Translations under genes and position numbers: made by a program
Source: Perognathus longimembris pacificus
Taxonomy: Eukaryota; Chordata; Mammalia; Rodentia; Heteromyidae
Length of the DNA: 64,000 bases
Direction of reading: 5' to 3'
Assembly: GCF_023159225.1 (NCBI RefSeq)
Contig: NC_063181.1
Coordinates: 24,330,073 to 24,394,072 of the forward strand
Shown: positions 21,313-33,448 of the stretch, one piece after another
Numbering within the stretch: the stretch's first letter is position 1
Layout: each line of letters opens with the position of its first letter
The notes under the pieces: generated by a model
Database searches by the model: none
The model's input: only the letters and a program-made list of their open reading frames with translations
Told to the model about the DNA's origin: nothing

Positions 21313-22243
21313 ATCTTCTTGTAGATAGACAGTACCTTTCCCTTTGCTGTTGGCCCTACATGGCTTATTACTAGTTAGCATGTTGAAGCTGACCAATTAA
21401 GTGAGAAGTCGCCACAGGTGCAGCCTGCTGAAGGTCATTTTCAATACTTTTTAGTCATCCTGACTCAACCATGCTCAGTGTTTTCCATCTATTATTGAAT
21501 ATCCATTATGTCTTCCTCAGTTACTTTGGAAAAACTGTCCACAAAAAGTTTATCACCTGTTTCAAAGCAGCTCATAGATTCAGTTTGGTCTTATTTTGAT
21601 TTTGGTAGTCTATCTGGTTCAAGCAGTCATACTTAATAGGATTTGACCATTTCCTTCTTTATTATTAATTTGTCGCCCACCATCCTAGGTATTCGATTTT
21701 TTTTCCTTCCTTTTCCCCAGTTTCTTGTGTCCCTTTAAAAAATATCATACTTGGAAATAATTTTTATAAAACATTTGAATTTAGATAACATTGTTTTTCT
21801 TCCAGGATATAGAGTATTTTATTTTACTTAAGAATGACCTTAATATTTTTCTGTACAATAATGATTAAACACATTTATTAAAAACATTTAACACATTTAA
21901 ACACATTTATTATTATGAATATATTTATTAAAAAACAAATTTGTACATTTGTAAATAATAAAATTTCAAGACCCCTATGCCAGTTGAGTTTCAAATAGTT
22001 CTTTTTCCCCTTCTTTGGCTTGATCCAGACTTAATCTCTGAATGCCTGTAACAAACCATTCGGAATTCCTATGACAGTCATTCTAAAAGAGCTTCTTAAA
22101 ACCTTTTCCAATACAAATATAGGAGTTAGGATCTTTTCTGTCAAAGTGGTTTCTTGACATAAGCACTATCACTTTAAGGGTAGCTACTACTTATATAAGC
22201 TATTCTAATCAAGCCACATCCTGTTAAAACAATTGTTTTTCTG

Positions 22244-22288
22244 GGAGCTAGAGTCATGGCTCAAGTAGTAGAGTATTGGCTGAGCAAA
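22244..22288 (+). mobile_element. Minimal SINE (Geo monomer fragment), 45 bp
   Basis: ggagctagagtcatggctca and agtagtagagtattggctga, then gcaaa, lie between perfect 13-bp repeats AATTGTTTTTCTG (22231-22243, 22289-22301). Confidence 0.75.
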
Positions 22289-22534
22289 AATTGTTTTTCT
22301 GAAAAGTTTTGGCCAGGTGTTTTGGTTGATCACTTACATAACCTTTTAACCCCTGTCAAACTAGCCAATCATACAAGATTATGAAACTAAGCCCTGACCA
22401 ATCAGCCCAAAGGAAACTAATGTATAATGGACAAAACCTGGGTGGAATGCCCACTTAATGTGCTTTTTTACTTGGCTTCCTATCTGCTAGGAGTATACCC
22501 TTCTGCAGAAGGTATGTGCCCTGAGTTCCTTTCA

Positions 22535-22562
22535 AATTAATTATTAATTATAATAATTAATT
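22535..22562. repeat. AT-rich perfect inverted repeat
   Basis: Arms AATTAATTATTA / TAATAATTAATT of 12 bp with a 4-nt spacer; potential cruciform. Confidence 0.85.
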
Positions 22563-22724
22563 ATTCCGTGTGACATCCCAATATCCCAAGATATGTCTAG
22601 CACCCAGTCCTTGAACCTAAAGGCTTCACACTCTTGCTTAGCTTTTTTTTCTTTTTTCTTTTTTATGGTTATCAGTTTTGAGTTACTTTATTTATTTTTG
22701 TTTGTTTGTTTTCTTATTTTCTTA

Positions 22725-22905
22725 GCTTTTTTACTCAATACTGACATTCTACTTCCTGAGTCACACCTTAATTCTGGCTTTTTACTTGTTAATTGGAGAT
22801 AAAGAGTCACACACACTTTTCTGTTTGGGCTGGCTTTGAACCAAGACCCTCACCCTCAGCCTTTTGAGTAGTTAGGATTATAGGCATGAGCCAGCAGCAC
22901 CTGGG
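22725..22905 (-). mobile_element. B1-type SINE left part
   Basis: Reverse B1 marks: ttaattggagataaagagtc, gggctggctttgaaccaaga, tgagtagttaggattatagg. A T-rich block precedes it. Confidence 0.7.
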
Positions 22906-22914
22906 GTTTTTGTT

Positions 22915-23008
22915 TGATTTTGTTTCTTTTGTACTGGAGTTTGAATTCAGTCCTTGCTTGCTTGTTCAGCCAACACTCTATAACTTGAGCCAGGCCTTCA
23001 GCCCCAAA
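22915..23008 (-). mobile_element. ID-like SINE fragment
   Basis: Reverse orientation: tactggagtttgaattcagt, cttgcttgcttgttcagcca, cttgagccaggccttcagcc. Confidence 0.6.
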
Positions 23009-23009
23009 T

Positions 23010-24485
23010 CTTGACTTGCAGAAGTATCTTCCATTGGCGCAAATAGAAATCCTTTATGATTTCAAGGAGGTTGACTTTCCACTACGAAGATGTAAGTAAA
23101 GGTAAAGAATCTGCAAAGATGCTTTCCCCAGCGTAAAATAATGATTAAGCAGGTTATCTAAGACTGTAATTTTAATTTAATGAAGCAGGTCCTGATAAGA
23201 TACCATGGCTCCAAAGAATTGTTCATCCTTAAGGAGAAAGCCCAGGGCAGAAAGCTACAAAGAATAAACTACCTAATGGACATTGAAAGCCACTGGAGAG
23301 TTACTGCACTAGCATTATTACCAGCATTGTTGTTGTTTTTCCTCATGCTGTAGCTGTAAATTGCCTAAGTTCTGAATGACTTCCTTTAACCTTTAATTTT
23401 CTCATAAACCCAATTTTTTTTTCATACTTGATTTTGTAGAAGTGAAAACAGAGGGAGTGGATTAATATGTGTGGTTATAAAAAAAAAACCACTATTTGGC
23501 AATTTCTGCCTTATTGACCTCTGACAATTGTTCAATGAGTTACTGTCTCATTTTGCTGTGCTGTTTTCCTAATGCTTCTGTAACATATTACCAAACTCAT
23601 CTACTTCTTCTTTGCTCCCTCCCCTGTGGCCATGAGACATCTCCCCATACTTCCTCCCTCCATGTATCATAGGACATAGTTTCCCTATGTCCCAGTACTC
23701 CCTTGCATCTGCCTCATCTTTCTAGATTTTTAGATGAGAATTGCCTCCACTCTGGGCATTATCCCAAACCCTCAAGTACTTTGCTTATGAGGCCCAAAGG
23801 ATCAATGACCTGTGCCTCCAGTTTTGTAGCAAGTCTGCAAAGAGATTCAGATGTGGCAGATTGTCATTTCCAAAGACATAAAGATCCTACCAGTATCCCT
23901 GCTGTCCTAGAACTTGAGCACTGCTCCAAACACACATACAATTCTCTTTCCTGGTTTCAGGGCAGGTCTCTGACTTGCTTAACACCCAATGACATGTACT
24001 AGAAATGATGCTGTGTAACTTCTAGGTCATACAATGAGAATGAACTTCTCTGTCTTGGACTTCTTACTGGAGCATTTGCATTTGGTGCCCTGAGCCTTTA
24101 TGTTGGAAGTCCTGGTGCCCGGGCCATCTTGGTGATAGGAGGCAATACACATGGAACAGGCCCTGGATAGGAGCTCCAGTCAGCAGCCTTCATCTTCCAC
24201 TGTTCTAGCCACGCACCAAATATATGACAGATATAGAGCAAACAGAAGTCATTTCTGTAGCCTAAATTCCTAAACCAGAAGCTCCATAAACATAAATAAG
24301 ATGGTTTTAAGTCAGTCAATTTGGGGAAATTTTTAAAAAATTGTTTGTCAGGGCCCAGGTGATGGAGTTTTGGCAAGTTTATTTCTTGCAGGAAGAAACT
24401 ATAAAAAAAAAATCTTATCAGGGAGGTTAGGAATCTCCAGACAGTTGTATGAAAAGCCTTTTCTATTTTTAAAAATTATTTCTTG
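23010..24485. other. No recognisable feature
   Basis: About 1.5 kb of unique-looking sequence. The 99-codon plus frame at 23703-24002 and the 92-codon minus frame at 24098-24376 show no domain or coding bias that I can point to. Confidence 0.45.
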
Positions 24486-24489
24486 TTTT

Positions 24490-24540
24490 TGTAGTACTGA
24501 AGAATCAAACCCCAAGGCATGGTAGGCAAAGCACTCTAAC
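24490..24540 (-). mobile_element. ID SINE fragment
   Basis: gtagtactgaagaatcaaac, cccaaggcatggtaggcaaa, gcactctaac: reverse ID left half. Confidence 0.55.
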
Positions 24541-24592
24541 ACACACCCACACCCACACCCACACACACACACCCACACACACACACACACAT
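24541..24592. repeat. (CA)n/(CACCCA)n microsatellite
   Basis: About 52 bp of ACACCC and CA units. Confidence 0.93.
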
Positions 24593-24604
24593 TTATAGTT
24601 ATAT

Positions 24605-24695
24605 ATACATTTTTGTAGGACTTGAACTTGGGGCCTAGCTGCTATCCCTGAGCTCTTGTGCTCAGGCTAGTGTTCTACCAGATGCACTACACAGC
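24605..24695 (-). mobile_element. Solo Geo-type monomer
   Basis: Reverse orientation: ggacttgaacttggggccta, tatccctgagctcttgtgct, caggctagtgttctacca. Confidence 0.6.
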
Positions 24696-25084
24696 CACTT
24701 GCATGAAAATCTTTTTCTGTTGTTTCATTGGTATGTCATTTTATATCTCAGCGTATTATGTGCACATGTGTGCATGCATGTGCATACGTGTATACACAAA
24801 CAGCACATCTGACAGTGGGACTGAACTTCCTGGTGACTGTTTCTGGGAAGAAAAGAGAAATACATGTTTCTGGTGAGTTCTGCCTTATGAAGTCCAAATG
24901 AGAGGAACTTGACAAATTTCTCAAGATATCTACAGTACATACTGATAAAGAAAGGAGAAAAATCCCCACCAGAGTTTCTACAGTAAGCAGTCCCAACCCA
25001 GGGCACACTTCCTTATATGGGGACAAATGACATAAACAACAAAGCACCACAAATTTGTCATGATATCGGACCAGTCAAGCAATC

Positions 25085-25162
25085 TATATCTATATTATGA
25101 TATATTTTATATATTATGTATCATTTATGTATTATGATATATCATATATATATAATTTAGGA
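25085..25162. repeat. AT-rich degenerate repeat (ATATTATGATATA)n
   Basis: Repeated tattatgatatatttta-type units. Confidence 0.8.
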
Positions 25163-25164
25163 CA

Positions 25165-26695
25165 TATAGGAATCCATGTGGCATGGTTTAGACTTTTTGT
25201 GGTTATTATTGGGCTTTTTCCATTTGCTTAAGAGTAGTTGAACAATTTTTCTCAGTTGAGATGAGAAAATCTGTGCTATTTCTTCTCCAATTATATTATT
25301 AATAAACATCTAGCAAGCAGTTAACTCCAAAGGTATTCAGTGGGAAAAAGAAATCACAAGAAGGAAACTTTGTAATAAAGGGATGTGACCTTCTAGGGAC
25401 TCAGTTGATTTCGAATTAAAAATCTATTCAGCATTCAAGAAACTTAAGGATACTTAAATTTAGACTATCAGGACTTTGTTCTCCTGTCCTGAAGTGTATA
25501 AACATGAACATATCTAAGGTTTCTTGGTCCTAGTTTATAATCACCTACCAGACACTTTCAATATCAATTATCTAGTCACTATCTAGTCAACTCTTCAGTA
25601 TACCTAAGCTAACATGCTAAGAAAAGTGAACTAGAAATTATCTTATTAAAGTAGTATTAGCTGCTATCACACATAACATCCTAAACCTCAATAGCACAAG
25701 ATGACTTAAATATATTCTCCATTCAAGCAGTGTCTATTGGCACAAGGAGGAATATAAAAGAAGCTCCACTCCACTCAACCCTCTTGAGAGCCAAGTTGAG
25801 AAAGATGAGGCCATGTCAAAGGCATCATTTCCGATGCTAGAAGGGCATGACGGCCCAGCCAAGAGATGAGATAGTGAAAATAAAGAACCATGTGATAATA
25901 TGTTTTGGCATAACCCTAGAAATGTTGTGCATCACTAGGTACAGACCCCAGTCACATGGTCTAAATTATATGCAAGCACTTCTAGGTATGTCCTCCCTGG
26001 CTGAGAGGCCACTCCTTGGTGTCACAGACACCAAGCAGCAGATTCTTTGGTAAACAGCCAACAATTCTTGAGTCACAAATACGACTTACTTTATTCATTC
26101 TGTCCATCCATGACAACCCTTGAAATAGTGCCACATGTGATCAAATTAAGCTAAATACCACCAAAGCCAATTTGCTTTGGTCTGTGTTACATTTAGTTTG
26201 GAATAGTACTGGAGAGTTGGGAGATGGTACCTCCCAAGGGAATGTGAGCCTGGCTCAGGCTCATACCAGAGTAATTCTTCCTGTTTCCGGTGCTTCTTCA
26301 CCTCAGGAGGTGTACTGAATGTGGGAGGACTTTATGGAGGAGGAGATTCCTCTGCTCTCAGTATGAGATGAATACACTGATGTGCAATATGCATGGGGCA
26401 ACCTGAGAAGCAGCTCCAGACATAAAGATTTGGTATGGGACTAGCCCCCAGCCATGATTTAACTTAGTAATCAACTCTAGACATCTTTTTTTCCCCTCCA
26501 GTGAATAGCTGACTAATGATAGTATTCCACATGAAGAAAAAGTAAGACTTGTTCGAGACCTGTTTATATAATGAATTTGCCTGCTTTGTGATCCCTTCTC
26601 TCAACTTCTCTGCAAATTTAGATTGGATTTCAGTGGTGACAATATAAAATATCATTTGATGTTATCCTATTTGGGTACTGTGAAGAACACTAGTA
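25165..26695. other. No recognisable feature
   Basis: Unique-looking sequence between an AT repeat and a MIR; no gene seen. Confidence 0.4.
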
Positions 26696-26699
26696 CTTT

Positions 26700-26870
26700 T
26701 TTTCTTGTAATAGTAACCACAGCTCTGTAAGATAGACATTATTATTATCATTTTTAAATGAGGAACCTCAGCAAAGTTCAGAAGCTCAATCAAGGTGAGT
26801 GATCACTGAGTTGAAAATTGGATCTTAATCTATGTCACTCCAAAATCTGCCCTCCTCATTTTGAGTAGCT
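26700..26870 (-). mobile_element. MIR SINE
   Basis: Reverse MIR: ctgtaagatagacattatta, tttttaaatgaggaacctca, gcaaagttcagaagctcaat, then the 5' part to about 26870. Confidence 0.7.
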
Positions 26871-27136
26871 CAGCTTTCTAGAGCAAATTCTGAGCACATA
26901 CAAGACAAACACCAACCCATGAATTCCTCCCTGGAGAAACACATCCAAGTAAGTCTTCTCAGAATGCTCAGAGCCATGTGACACATTCACCTTGAGAGGC
27001 TCCCATGTGCAGAAAGTTAGATTCACTGAAGGGTGAGAATTCATCATCTCTGTGTGCATCAACATCATCTATGGCACTCACTCATCTTCAGCCATGCCAA
27101 AGATAAGCTACAAGTGTCTTGGACTCTTCGAAGTCT

Positions 27137-27465
27137 GATATGGTTTGAATATGAAATATTCCTCCTCAATGGCTCCAACTAAGTGGTGCAATTTTGGGAG
27201 GTGGTGGAAACAGGAGGTAGAGATGAGTTAGTAGAATAGAGCCCTGTCCTGGAAAACTATACTGGTCTCCCACATTCCTGTGCCTCTCTCTGCTTCCTAA
27301 GGTGGGCTTCTTTGCTCCCATATATGCTTCCTGCCTCAATATTGCCTCTGAAAACAACAGTGCCAAGAAACCATGGACTGTGATTTATGAAACTGAACCA
27401 ATAGAAATCTTACTTTATTTTAGTTGTATCTTGGGTATTTTGTCATAGAAGCAGATAACTGACTG
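27137..27465 (+). mobile_element. MaLR LTR
   Basis: Starts tgatatggtttgaatatgaa, then ttttgggaggtggtggaaac, tctctctgcttcctaaggtg, accatggactgtgatttatg, gtattttgtcatagaagcag. It is the forward counterpart of the MaLR fragments at 4495 and 39425. Probably a solo LTR. Confidence 0.75.
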
Positions 27466-27834
27466 ACCCAAAGTGTTACTGTCCTCATCAATACACTTCT
27501 TCTCACACTACTGCATACACCTTATGCCCCTCCAGAGATGTTAGAAGAGCAGTACTGATGTAGGGGGACCAGTTGTCACCATGACATCCTTTTTGGCCAA
27601 ACCATAGAAAAAGTTCAGGGTAATTGCTACAGCCAAGAAGCCATGGTGCTTAATATACTCTCTGGCAAAACATCTCTGTGTGTCTTTAAAGACTTCATAC
27701 AAATGAGTACTTCAGTGTTATAGATAATACCCAAGAAAAGCACACTAGGCCTCCCTTTACTTATTTAGTGGAGTACTTAATATTGTAAGACAAACAATCC
27801 TACATATTTTACTTACTGTCAAATTTGATCTTCA

Positions 27835-28041
27835 GGGCTGGGGATATAGCCTAGTGGCAAGAGTGCCTGCCTCGGATACACGAGGCCCTAGGTTCGATTC
27901 CCCAGCACCACATATACAGAAAACGGCCAGAAGCGGCGCTGTGGCTCAAGTGGCAGAGTGCTAGCCTTGAGCGGGAAGAAGCCAGGGACAGTGCTCAGGC
28001 CCTGAGTCCAAGGCCCAGGACTGGCCAAAAAAAAAAAAAAA
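27835..28041 (+). mobile_element. IDL-Geo SINE inserted at the edge of a MIR
   Basis: Full-length dimer with an 18-A tail and perfect 14-bp target duplications AAATTTGATCTTCA (27821-27834, 28042-28055). Confidence 0.95.
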
Positions 28042-28055
28042 AAATTTGATCTTCA

Positions 28056-28195
28056 TATTGATCCTACAAAGACTATAATGTTACCAGTTCCATTGAACAG
28101 AACAATAACAACAACAAAAAGACCTTGAGTCAGATTAAGTAAGCATATAGCAAATGACAGCAGAACTTGAGCCCAGATTTGTCTACTTCTTTTCT
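28056..28195 (-). mobile_element. MIR SINE fragment
   Basis: Reverse MIR: atcctacaaagactataatg, accttgagtcagattaagta, acttgagcccagatttgtct. Confidence 0.6.
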
Positions 28196-28689
28196 CTGTC
28201 TCAGCTCACCTAGAGTTCTCAGAGCCCTTTGCAAGGCATGTCAGCCAGAAGGAATCTCTGGCTTGGAGCAGGAAGACTGTACAGTGTTAAAACTCAGGGT
28301 TGCTATAGTTGTAGTTTCAAGAAAGGGAACACAGTGTTCTGAAATTACACAAGGACTGTAAACAGAACAAACTGAATGTCTCAGAATTAATGCTAATCCC
28401 TTGCTGGAGATTAATTTCAGCACATGCCTTTTGTACAGTATTTCAGGTGGTAGCTTGGCCTGCTAAAAGGGGAAGAGCAATGATTGTTTCATGAGTATAT
28501 GCATTTAAGGTGTTTTATGTCTTCCTGAACAAAAAGTTTCCATGCTTATATTGGCATTTTTCATTTTTTCACAGAGGATTTTTTTTATTGTGATTCACAG
28601 TTATAGGTGGTGAAACAGGCCCTCATACAACATTTTTTAGTCATTTTTAGAACCTCCTCCCCTGTTGCCTTTATCCTCCTCCGCCTTCT

Positions 28690-28805
28690 CTCTTTCTTTT
28701 ATTTCTTGTTATTATAAAGGTGATGTACAGAGGGGTTATAATTACACAGATCAGGTAAAGAGTACATTTCTTTTTGGACACTGTCACCCTTTCTCTCACT
28801 ATTTC
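28690..28805 (-). mobile_element. L1-like 3' end, older subfamily
   Basis: ttataaaggtgatgtacaga, ggggttataattacacagat, caggtaaagagtacatttct: the same family as 3005-3290, in the same orientation. Confidence 0.6.
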
Positions 28806-28954
28806 CCATTATATTAGCTTTTAAATACTCACTGAGCTACTTAAGAATTACAAAGAAGCCTGAAACTTGTTGATAAAAGTAATTTTAGAAGTTTGATAAG
28901 ATGATCTTTGTTCTTCCCAGAGGATCTTCATGCCGTCTATTTAAAATGTGCAAT

Positions 28955-29265
28955 CAATTACACAGGCAGCCATGGGGCAAATGTCTACCTGCACTTCCCT
29001 TCCAACATAATAGCTAAATAAACCTGGGGGACAAAAATCATGTCAAGTGAAGTAAGTCAATCACAGAGAGACAAAAGGACACACATTTTCTTTCCTATGT
29101 AGACATTAGACCTAAATTATAAATATATATGTAAACATATACAGGATCATATGCATATATATGAAAACATATCAACTGAAGTACAGGAGTTGCAGGGGAG
29201 GATTCCAATGGTGTAACTCCTTTGAACAACTAACAGTTTAGCAAAATGAATACTAGGAATCAGGG

Positions 29266-29307
<42 letters not shown>

Positions 29308-29560
29308 TGTGTGTGTATGTGGCTTTGATAGGCTTCGAAGTCAAGTGGAGGGAGGTAGATGCAGTAAGAGAGGTGGGGTGGATAAATGCTGTCATAATAC
29401 TAAATGTACATATGTGAAAATGGAGGGGATGGGTGGGATAGAGATGAGGAGAAGGATAAAAGGGGTGACTTTGATCAAGATGCATTGTACTCACAAACTG
29501 ATATGTTGGATTGAAACACTTTGTGCAACTACTTAAAGATAATAAAGAAATAAACCAACA
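28955..29560 (+). mobile_element. Old L1/HAL1-like 3' end
   Basis: tcaagtgaagtaagtcaatc, acagagagacaaaaggacac, taggaatcagggactct, then gattgaaacactttgtgcaa and an aataaagaaataaacc end. It is interrupted by a TG microsatellite. Confidence 0.5.
29269..29319. repeat. (TG)n microsatellite
   Basis: About 50 bp of GT units with one GA break. Confidence 0.95.
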
Positions 29561-29732
29561 AAATGTCAAAAATTCCCTAGCAGTGGGTGTATTTCTTCAA
29601 ATAAAAACATACGCAGAAATGCCTTCATCTTTTATAATATTTTACTTATAACAAGGATTTAATAACGTAACAATGAAAATCAGTTAAGATGAGCCCTGTT
29701 GTCAACCTGTCAGGTCTATCTTATTTAATCTT

Positions 29733-29937
29733 TTTTTTTTTTTTTTGGCCAGTCCTGGGCCTTGGACTCAGGGCCTGAGCACTGTCCCTGGCTTCTTTTT
29801 GCTCAAGGCTAGCACTCTGCCACTTGAGCCACAGCGCCCCCTCTGGCCGTTTTCCATATATGTGGTGCTGGGGAATGGAACTGAGAGCTTCATGTGTAGG
29901 AGGCAAGCATTCTTGCCACTAGGCCATACTCCCAGCC
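29733..29937 (-). mobile_element. IDL-Geo SINE
   Basis: Reverse full-length dimer with perfect 17-bp target duplications CTATCTTATTTAATCTT (29716-29732, 29938-29954). Confidence 0.95.
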
Positions 29938-30294
29938 CTATCTTATTTAATCTTGACAAGACCATGTGAGTTGGTGAAGAAAACAATTCTAATGTCTATG
30001 GTACAGATGAGAAATAGGTTCATTTATGCCATTTTCATAAGGACATACAATATTCTTAGATCATATTCACCTCCCCTCATCATCCTCTTCCCTCCCTCCT
30101 TTTCACTGCCCCACCATGTATCCCCATTTCCTCTGTTGTTACTCCTTCAGTGGCTCTAGGGGAGGTGATCTAACACCATTCCACTTATTCTCAGGATCTC
30201 AAAAGTCTTCCTGGGGCTTATCATCTTTCAATTGTAGAAAGATTATGGTTATACCATAGACTTAGAAAAGTCACCCAATCCTATTCCTAGTTAT

Positions 30295-30460
30295 TCATGA
30301 AAATGTTTTTAAAAAACCAATCAAGAGAGAAAAACTGGGAGAAAGTGAGAGAAAGGAGAAAAGATAACATTGTCCAAAAAGAAATGTACTCTTCACCTGA
30401 CACAGGTAACTGTAACCCCTCTGTACATCACCTTTACAATAACAATAAAAAAATTAAAAG
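30295..30460 (+). mobile_element. L1-like 3' end, older subfamily
   Basis: aaaaactgggagaaagtgag, aaaagaaatgtactcttcac, ctgtaacccctctgtacatc, acctttacaataacaataaa. It pairs with 55600-55862. Confidence 0.65.
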
Positions 30461-30544
30461 AAGAAAACCCCAGTCAGATGGCTCGCATTCTCAAGAGACT
30501 TCATTATCATTATTTCTTTGCTCTTGAGGTATTGATAGGGAAAA

Positions 30545-30833
30545 CCTGCCGTTATCAGAGAACTAGCTCCACCATGCCATTATCAGAACTAGTTCAACTT
30601 GATAAAGAAAAGTCTACTAATTTTTAAGAAACTGTAACCATTCAGGTTATACCTGTGCTGTGCCTGAAACAAAAGCCAGAACCCAAGTATAAAAGGATTG
30701 CATGCCTGTCTGGGGCTCAGTCTTTGGAATAGGAACTCCTCTGGGCCTGCCAGCATAGTAATACCTGTAAAATAGCTGTTCTCCAGCTTTCTAAGTGCTG
30801 CTTGCTTCTTCCTGGAGTATTTTCTGCAACAGT
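30545..30833 (+). mobile_element. Degraded ERV1-type solo LTR
   Basis: TATA box TATAAAA (30688-30694), then a R-like gtctggggctcagtctttgg, a decayed poly(A) region (gtaatacctgtaaaatag) and an end ttttctgcaaca. A short tandem motif (gccRttatcagagaac) lies near the 5' end. Confidence 0.5.
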
Positions 30834-31783
30834 ATGATCGGGGCTACTGTTGTCTTTGTTAAAAATCTAAGATCCACATTCACTGTCTCCCTCTTGTTCT
30901 CTCCACTTACTTGTCCTTTTACCCCATGAATGAAGGAATGACTAACTTCTTTGCACATACAAACTCATTTTTAAGCAGATTATAATTGGGAATTAAAGCG
31001 CATATGAAATTTCTGCATTGGTCAACAGTTTAAAAAGAGCATAGATAAAGCAGATAGCGTCTCAGATGAGGTCCTTCATATGGGGCGGCAGAAGCTGAAC
31101 TAGTAAGACATTCCAGATAGATTTGGACAATTTAGAGAGACAGAACTGGATTTAGGATTTGTGATACTCCTTCCCCCAAACTATATAATTTGGTGTACTC
31201 TCTTTAAAGGAAAGAATGTAAGATAATAAATGTAAATTAGCTATATGTCTCAATATTTAGAAAGACAAAAGAATATAAGACAATATACATATTTTAATTG
31301 CCAATAGAAATATCATGAAGTCCATGTTTTCATTAATTAACTTCTTAAACTTCCTCTTTCTTCCTTTATTAGGTACTTATTTTATAATATTGTTTTCAAT
31401 GGAGAAGACAGACATATAATAGACTTTTTGTTATATCATTTGATTAAAATTCTTTTTTTTACTCCACAACTGTCATCAATGGCATAATCCAAAAAACACA
31501 GCATAGTTGCAAAGTCTTGTCCACATTCATGTCGCCTATTAGGATGACAAATTCCATGTGTTAAGCTCAGGTAATCTTCATATCTGTATCCACCAGGAAT
31601 TCCTAGAGTGCCTGACACATAGTAGATATTCAGTCTATATTTTTTGAAAGAACAAGAGGCTACAAAACACAGTCACTGCAAAACTTGGTGTACCATTCAC
31701 TGATTGATTCTGGCTATAGTCTTGTTTATCCCATTCAATCTGATGCTACTGCAGGAGTGAGTTTCTTAAAGAAATCTAAGGTA

Positions 31784-32003
31784 GGGGCTGGGAATATGGC
31801 CTAGTGGCAAGAGTGCTTGCCTCCTACACATGAAGCTCTCGGTTCGATTCCCCAGCACCACATATATGGAAAACGGCCAGAAGGGGCGCTGTGGCTCAGG
31901 TGGCAGAGTGCTAGCCTTGAGCAGGAAGAAGCCAGGGACAGTGCTCAGGCCCTGAGTCCAAGGCCCAGGACTGGCCAAAAAAAAAAAAAAGAAAGAAAGA
32001 AAG
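31784..32003 (+). mobile_element. IDL-Geo SINE
   Basis: Full-length dimer with an A tail expanded to (GAAA)n. Perfect 16-bp target duplications AAAGAAATCTAAGGTA (31768-31783, 32004-32019). Confidence 0.95.
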
Positions 32004-33247
32004 AAAGAAATCTAAGGTATGGGAGAGCAAGGGTTACTTCCCTTGATCTTGCTCCTGTCTTGACTGTATCTCTAGATCACCTAAGTGCTCTTGGCCCATC
32101 ATCTGCCTTCCCCACTTAATCCCTTTAGTTAAGGAGCAAGGCATGGGAAGTTTGTTGAGGCAGATGGGAGGACCAAATGATAGCTGAGGGGGGGCACAGA
32201 ACCTGATTGCTATGGGTTACTTTAATTTCTTCCAGTCATGGGTGCACTAGATGATGCAGCTAGTATGCACTAGATGATCTTGTTTCCAGTTCCTTGATCT
32301 CATAAGCAATGCATTAAAGGAGAAGGGGCTTGGGGGTTTTGTGGGTGGGTTTGGCCATAATCCCTTTCTAGTTTCCTCTGTAAGTTCTAGGTGGCTCAAC
32401 CATGAACACCATATTTTCAATTAAATATTTGCTCTTCATTTTGCAAGGAATCATAAAGTTCTCTTCTTTCAAACATTTGTTCTCAAGGCTGGCTAAGTGT
32501 TGAGTAATATGGAAGTGGGTGGACATCAGTGCCTGTTGATCTAGTTTATATGAATTCATCAGGTTTATAACTCAAGTTTCTCAAGTGTAGTCATCAACCA
32601 TGTAAGCAGTGGCTATGCACAAAGCTCAATGCATCAAGAGATGCAAGGATAGCAAGGCATTCCATGTCTAGTTGTATAAAATAGAGCCATTTCAGAAAAA
32701 CACAAAGGAAAGTTAGGCTGGATCTGAATACATGCTGTGAGTGGCCTAGTCATTGAAGAAGTCAGAAAAAGATCACAGAAAATCAAAGAGGCCGACTGCA
32801 GAAGCTGTGCAGGTTATAGGAGAAGGGGAAGCAGAAGGCATTCTGAGCAGGAGTAGTGGCAAGAGCAAAGGCATGGAAGCAGCGTTGGGGGCCGTCCAAC
32901 AATGTTTCTGTTAGGAATAAGCACCTACAGAAGGCAATTCCAAGTGAGTTGACTAGAAGCAGACGGAAAGCCCTGCATAGACTGTCAGGAAGGAAAGCCT
33001 TTTCCTCTATTCTATACATCCAATGTCTGGGGATCTGTGAATATAACTGACATAAAACATTAAAAAGAGAAAGGGAATATAAATCTGATTAATACTACAT
33101 GTACAAAAGAGATCACAGAAGAGAAGAGAAATAAAAAAGGCTAGGCCACAGGACTTAATAGATCATTTTAATAAAGGAAAAGGATTTCAGGAATTGTGGG
33201 AAAGTGATGAGGAAGTATCTGGTAGAAACAAATGGAAGATTCATGTC

Positions 33248-33448
33248 TTTTTTTTTTTCAGTCCTGGGCCTTGAGCTCAGGGGCCTGAGCACTGTCCCTG
33301 GCTTCTCTTTGCTCAAGGCTAGCACTCTGCCACTTGAGCCACAGCGCCCCTTCTGGCTGTTTTCTATATATGTGGTACTGGGGAACCAAACCCAGGGCTT
33401 CATGTTTACGAGGCAAGCACTTTTGCCACTAGGCCATGTTCCCAGCCC
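33248..33448 (-). mobile_element. IDL-Geo SINE
   Basis: Reverse dimer with perfect 15-bp target duplications TGGAAGATTCATGTC (33233-33247, 33449-33463). Confidence 0.95.

Larger units (their letters stand above)
22195..22600 (+). mobile_element. Possible degraded ERV1-type LTR
   Basis: Two CCAAT-type boxes (gccaatcat, accaatcag near 22360-22405) and a R-like stretch acccttctgcagaagg near 22497. No clear ends or poly(A) signal. Contains the tiny SINE at 22244. Confidence 0.3.

Noticed and set aside
29147..29569. 140-codon minus frame with a His-Thr run
   Set aside because: Arises from translation of the TG microsatellite and an old L1-like segment.
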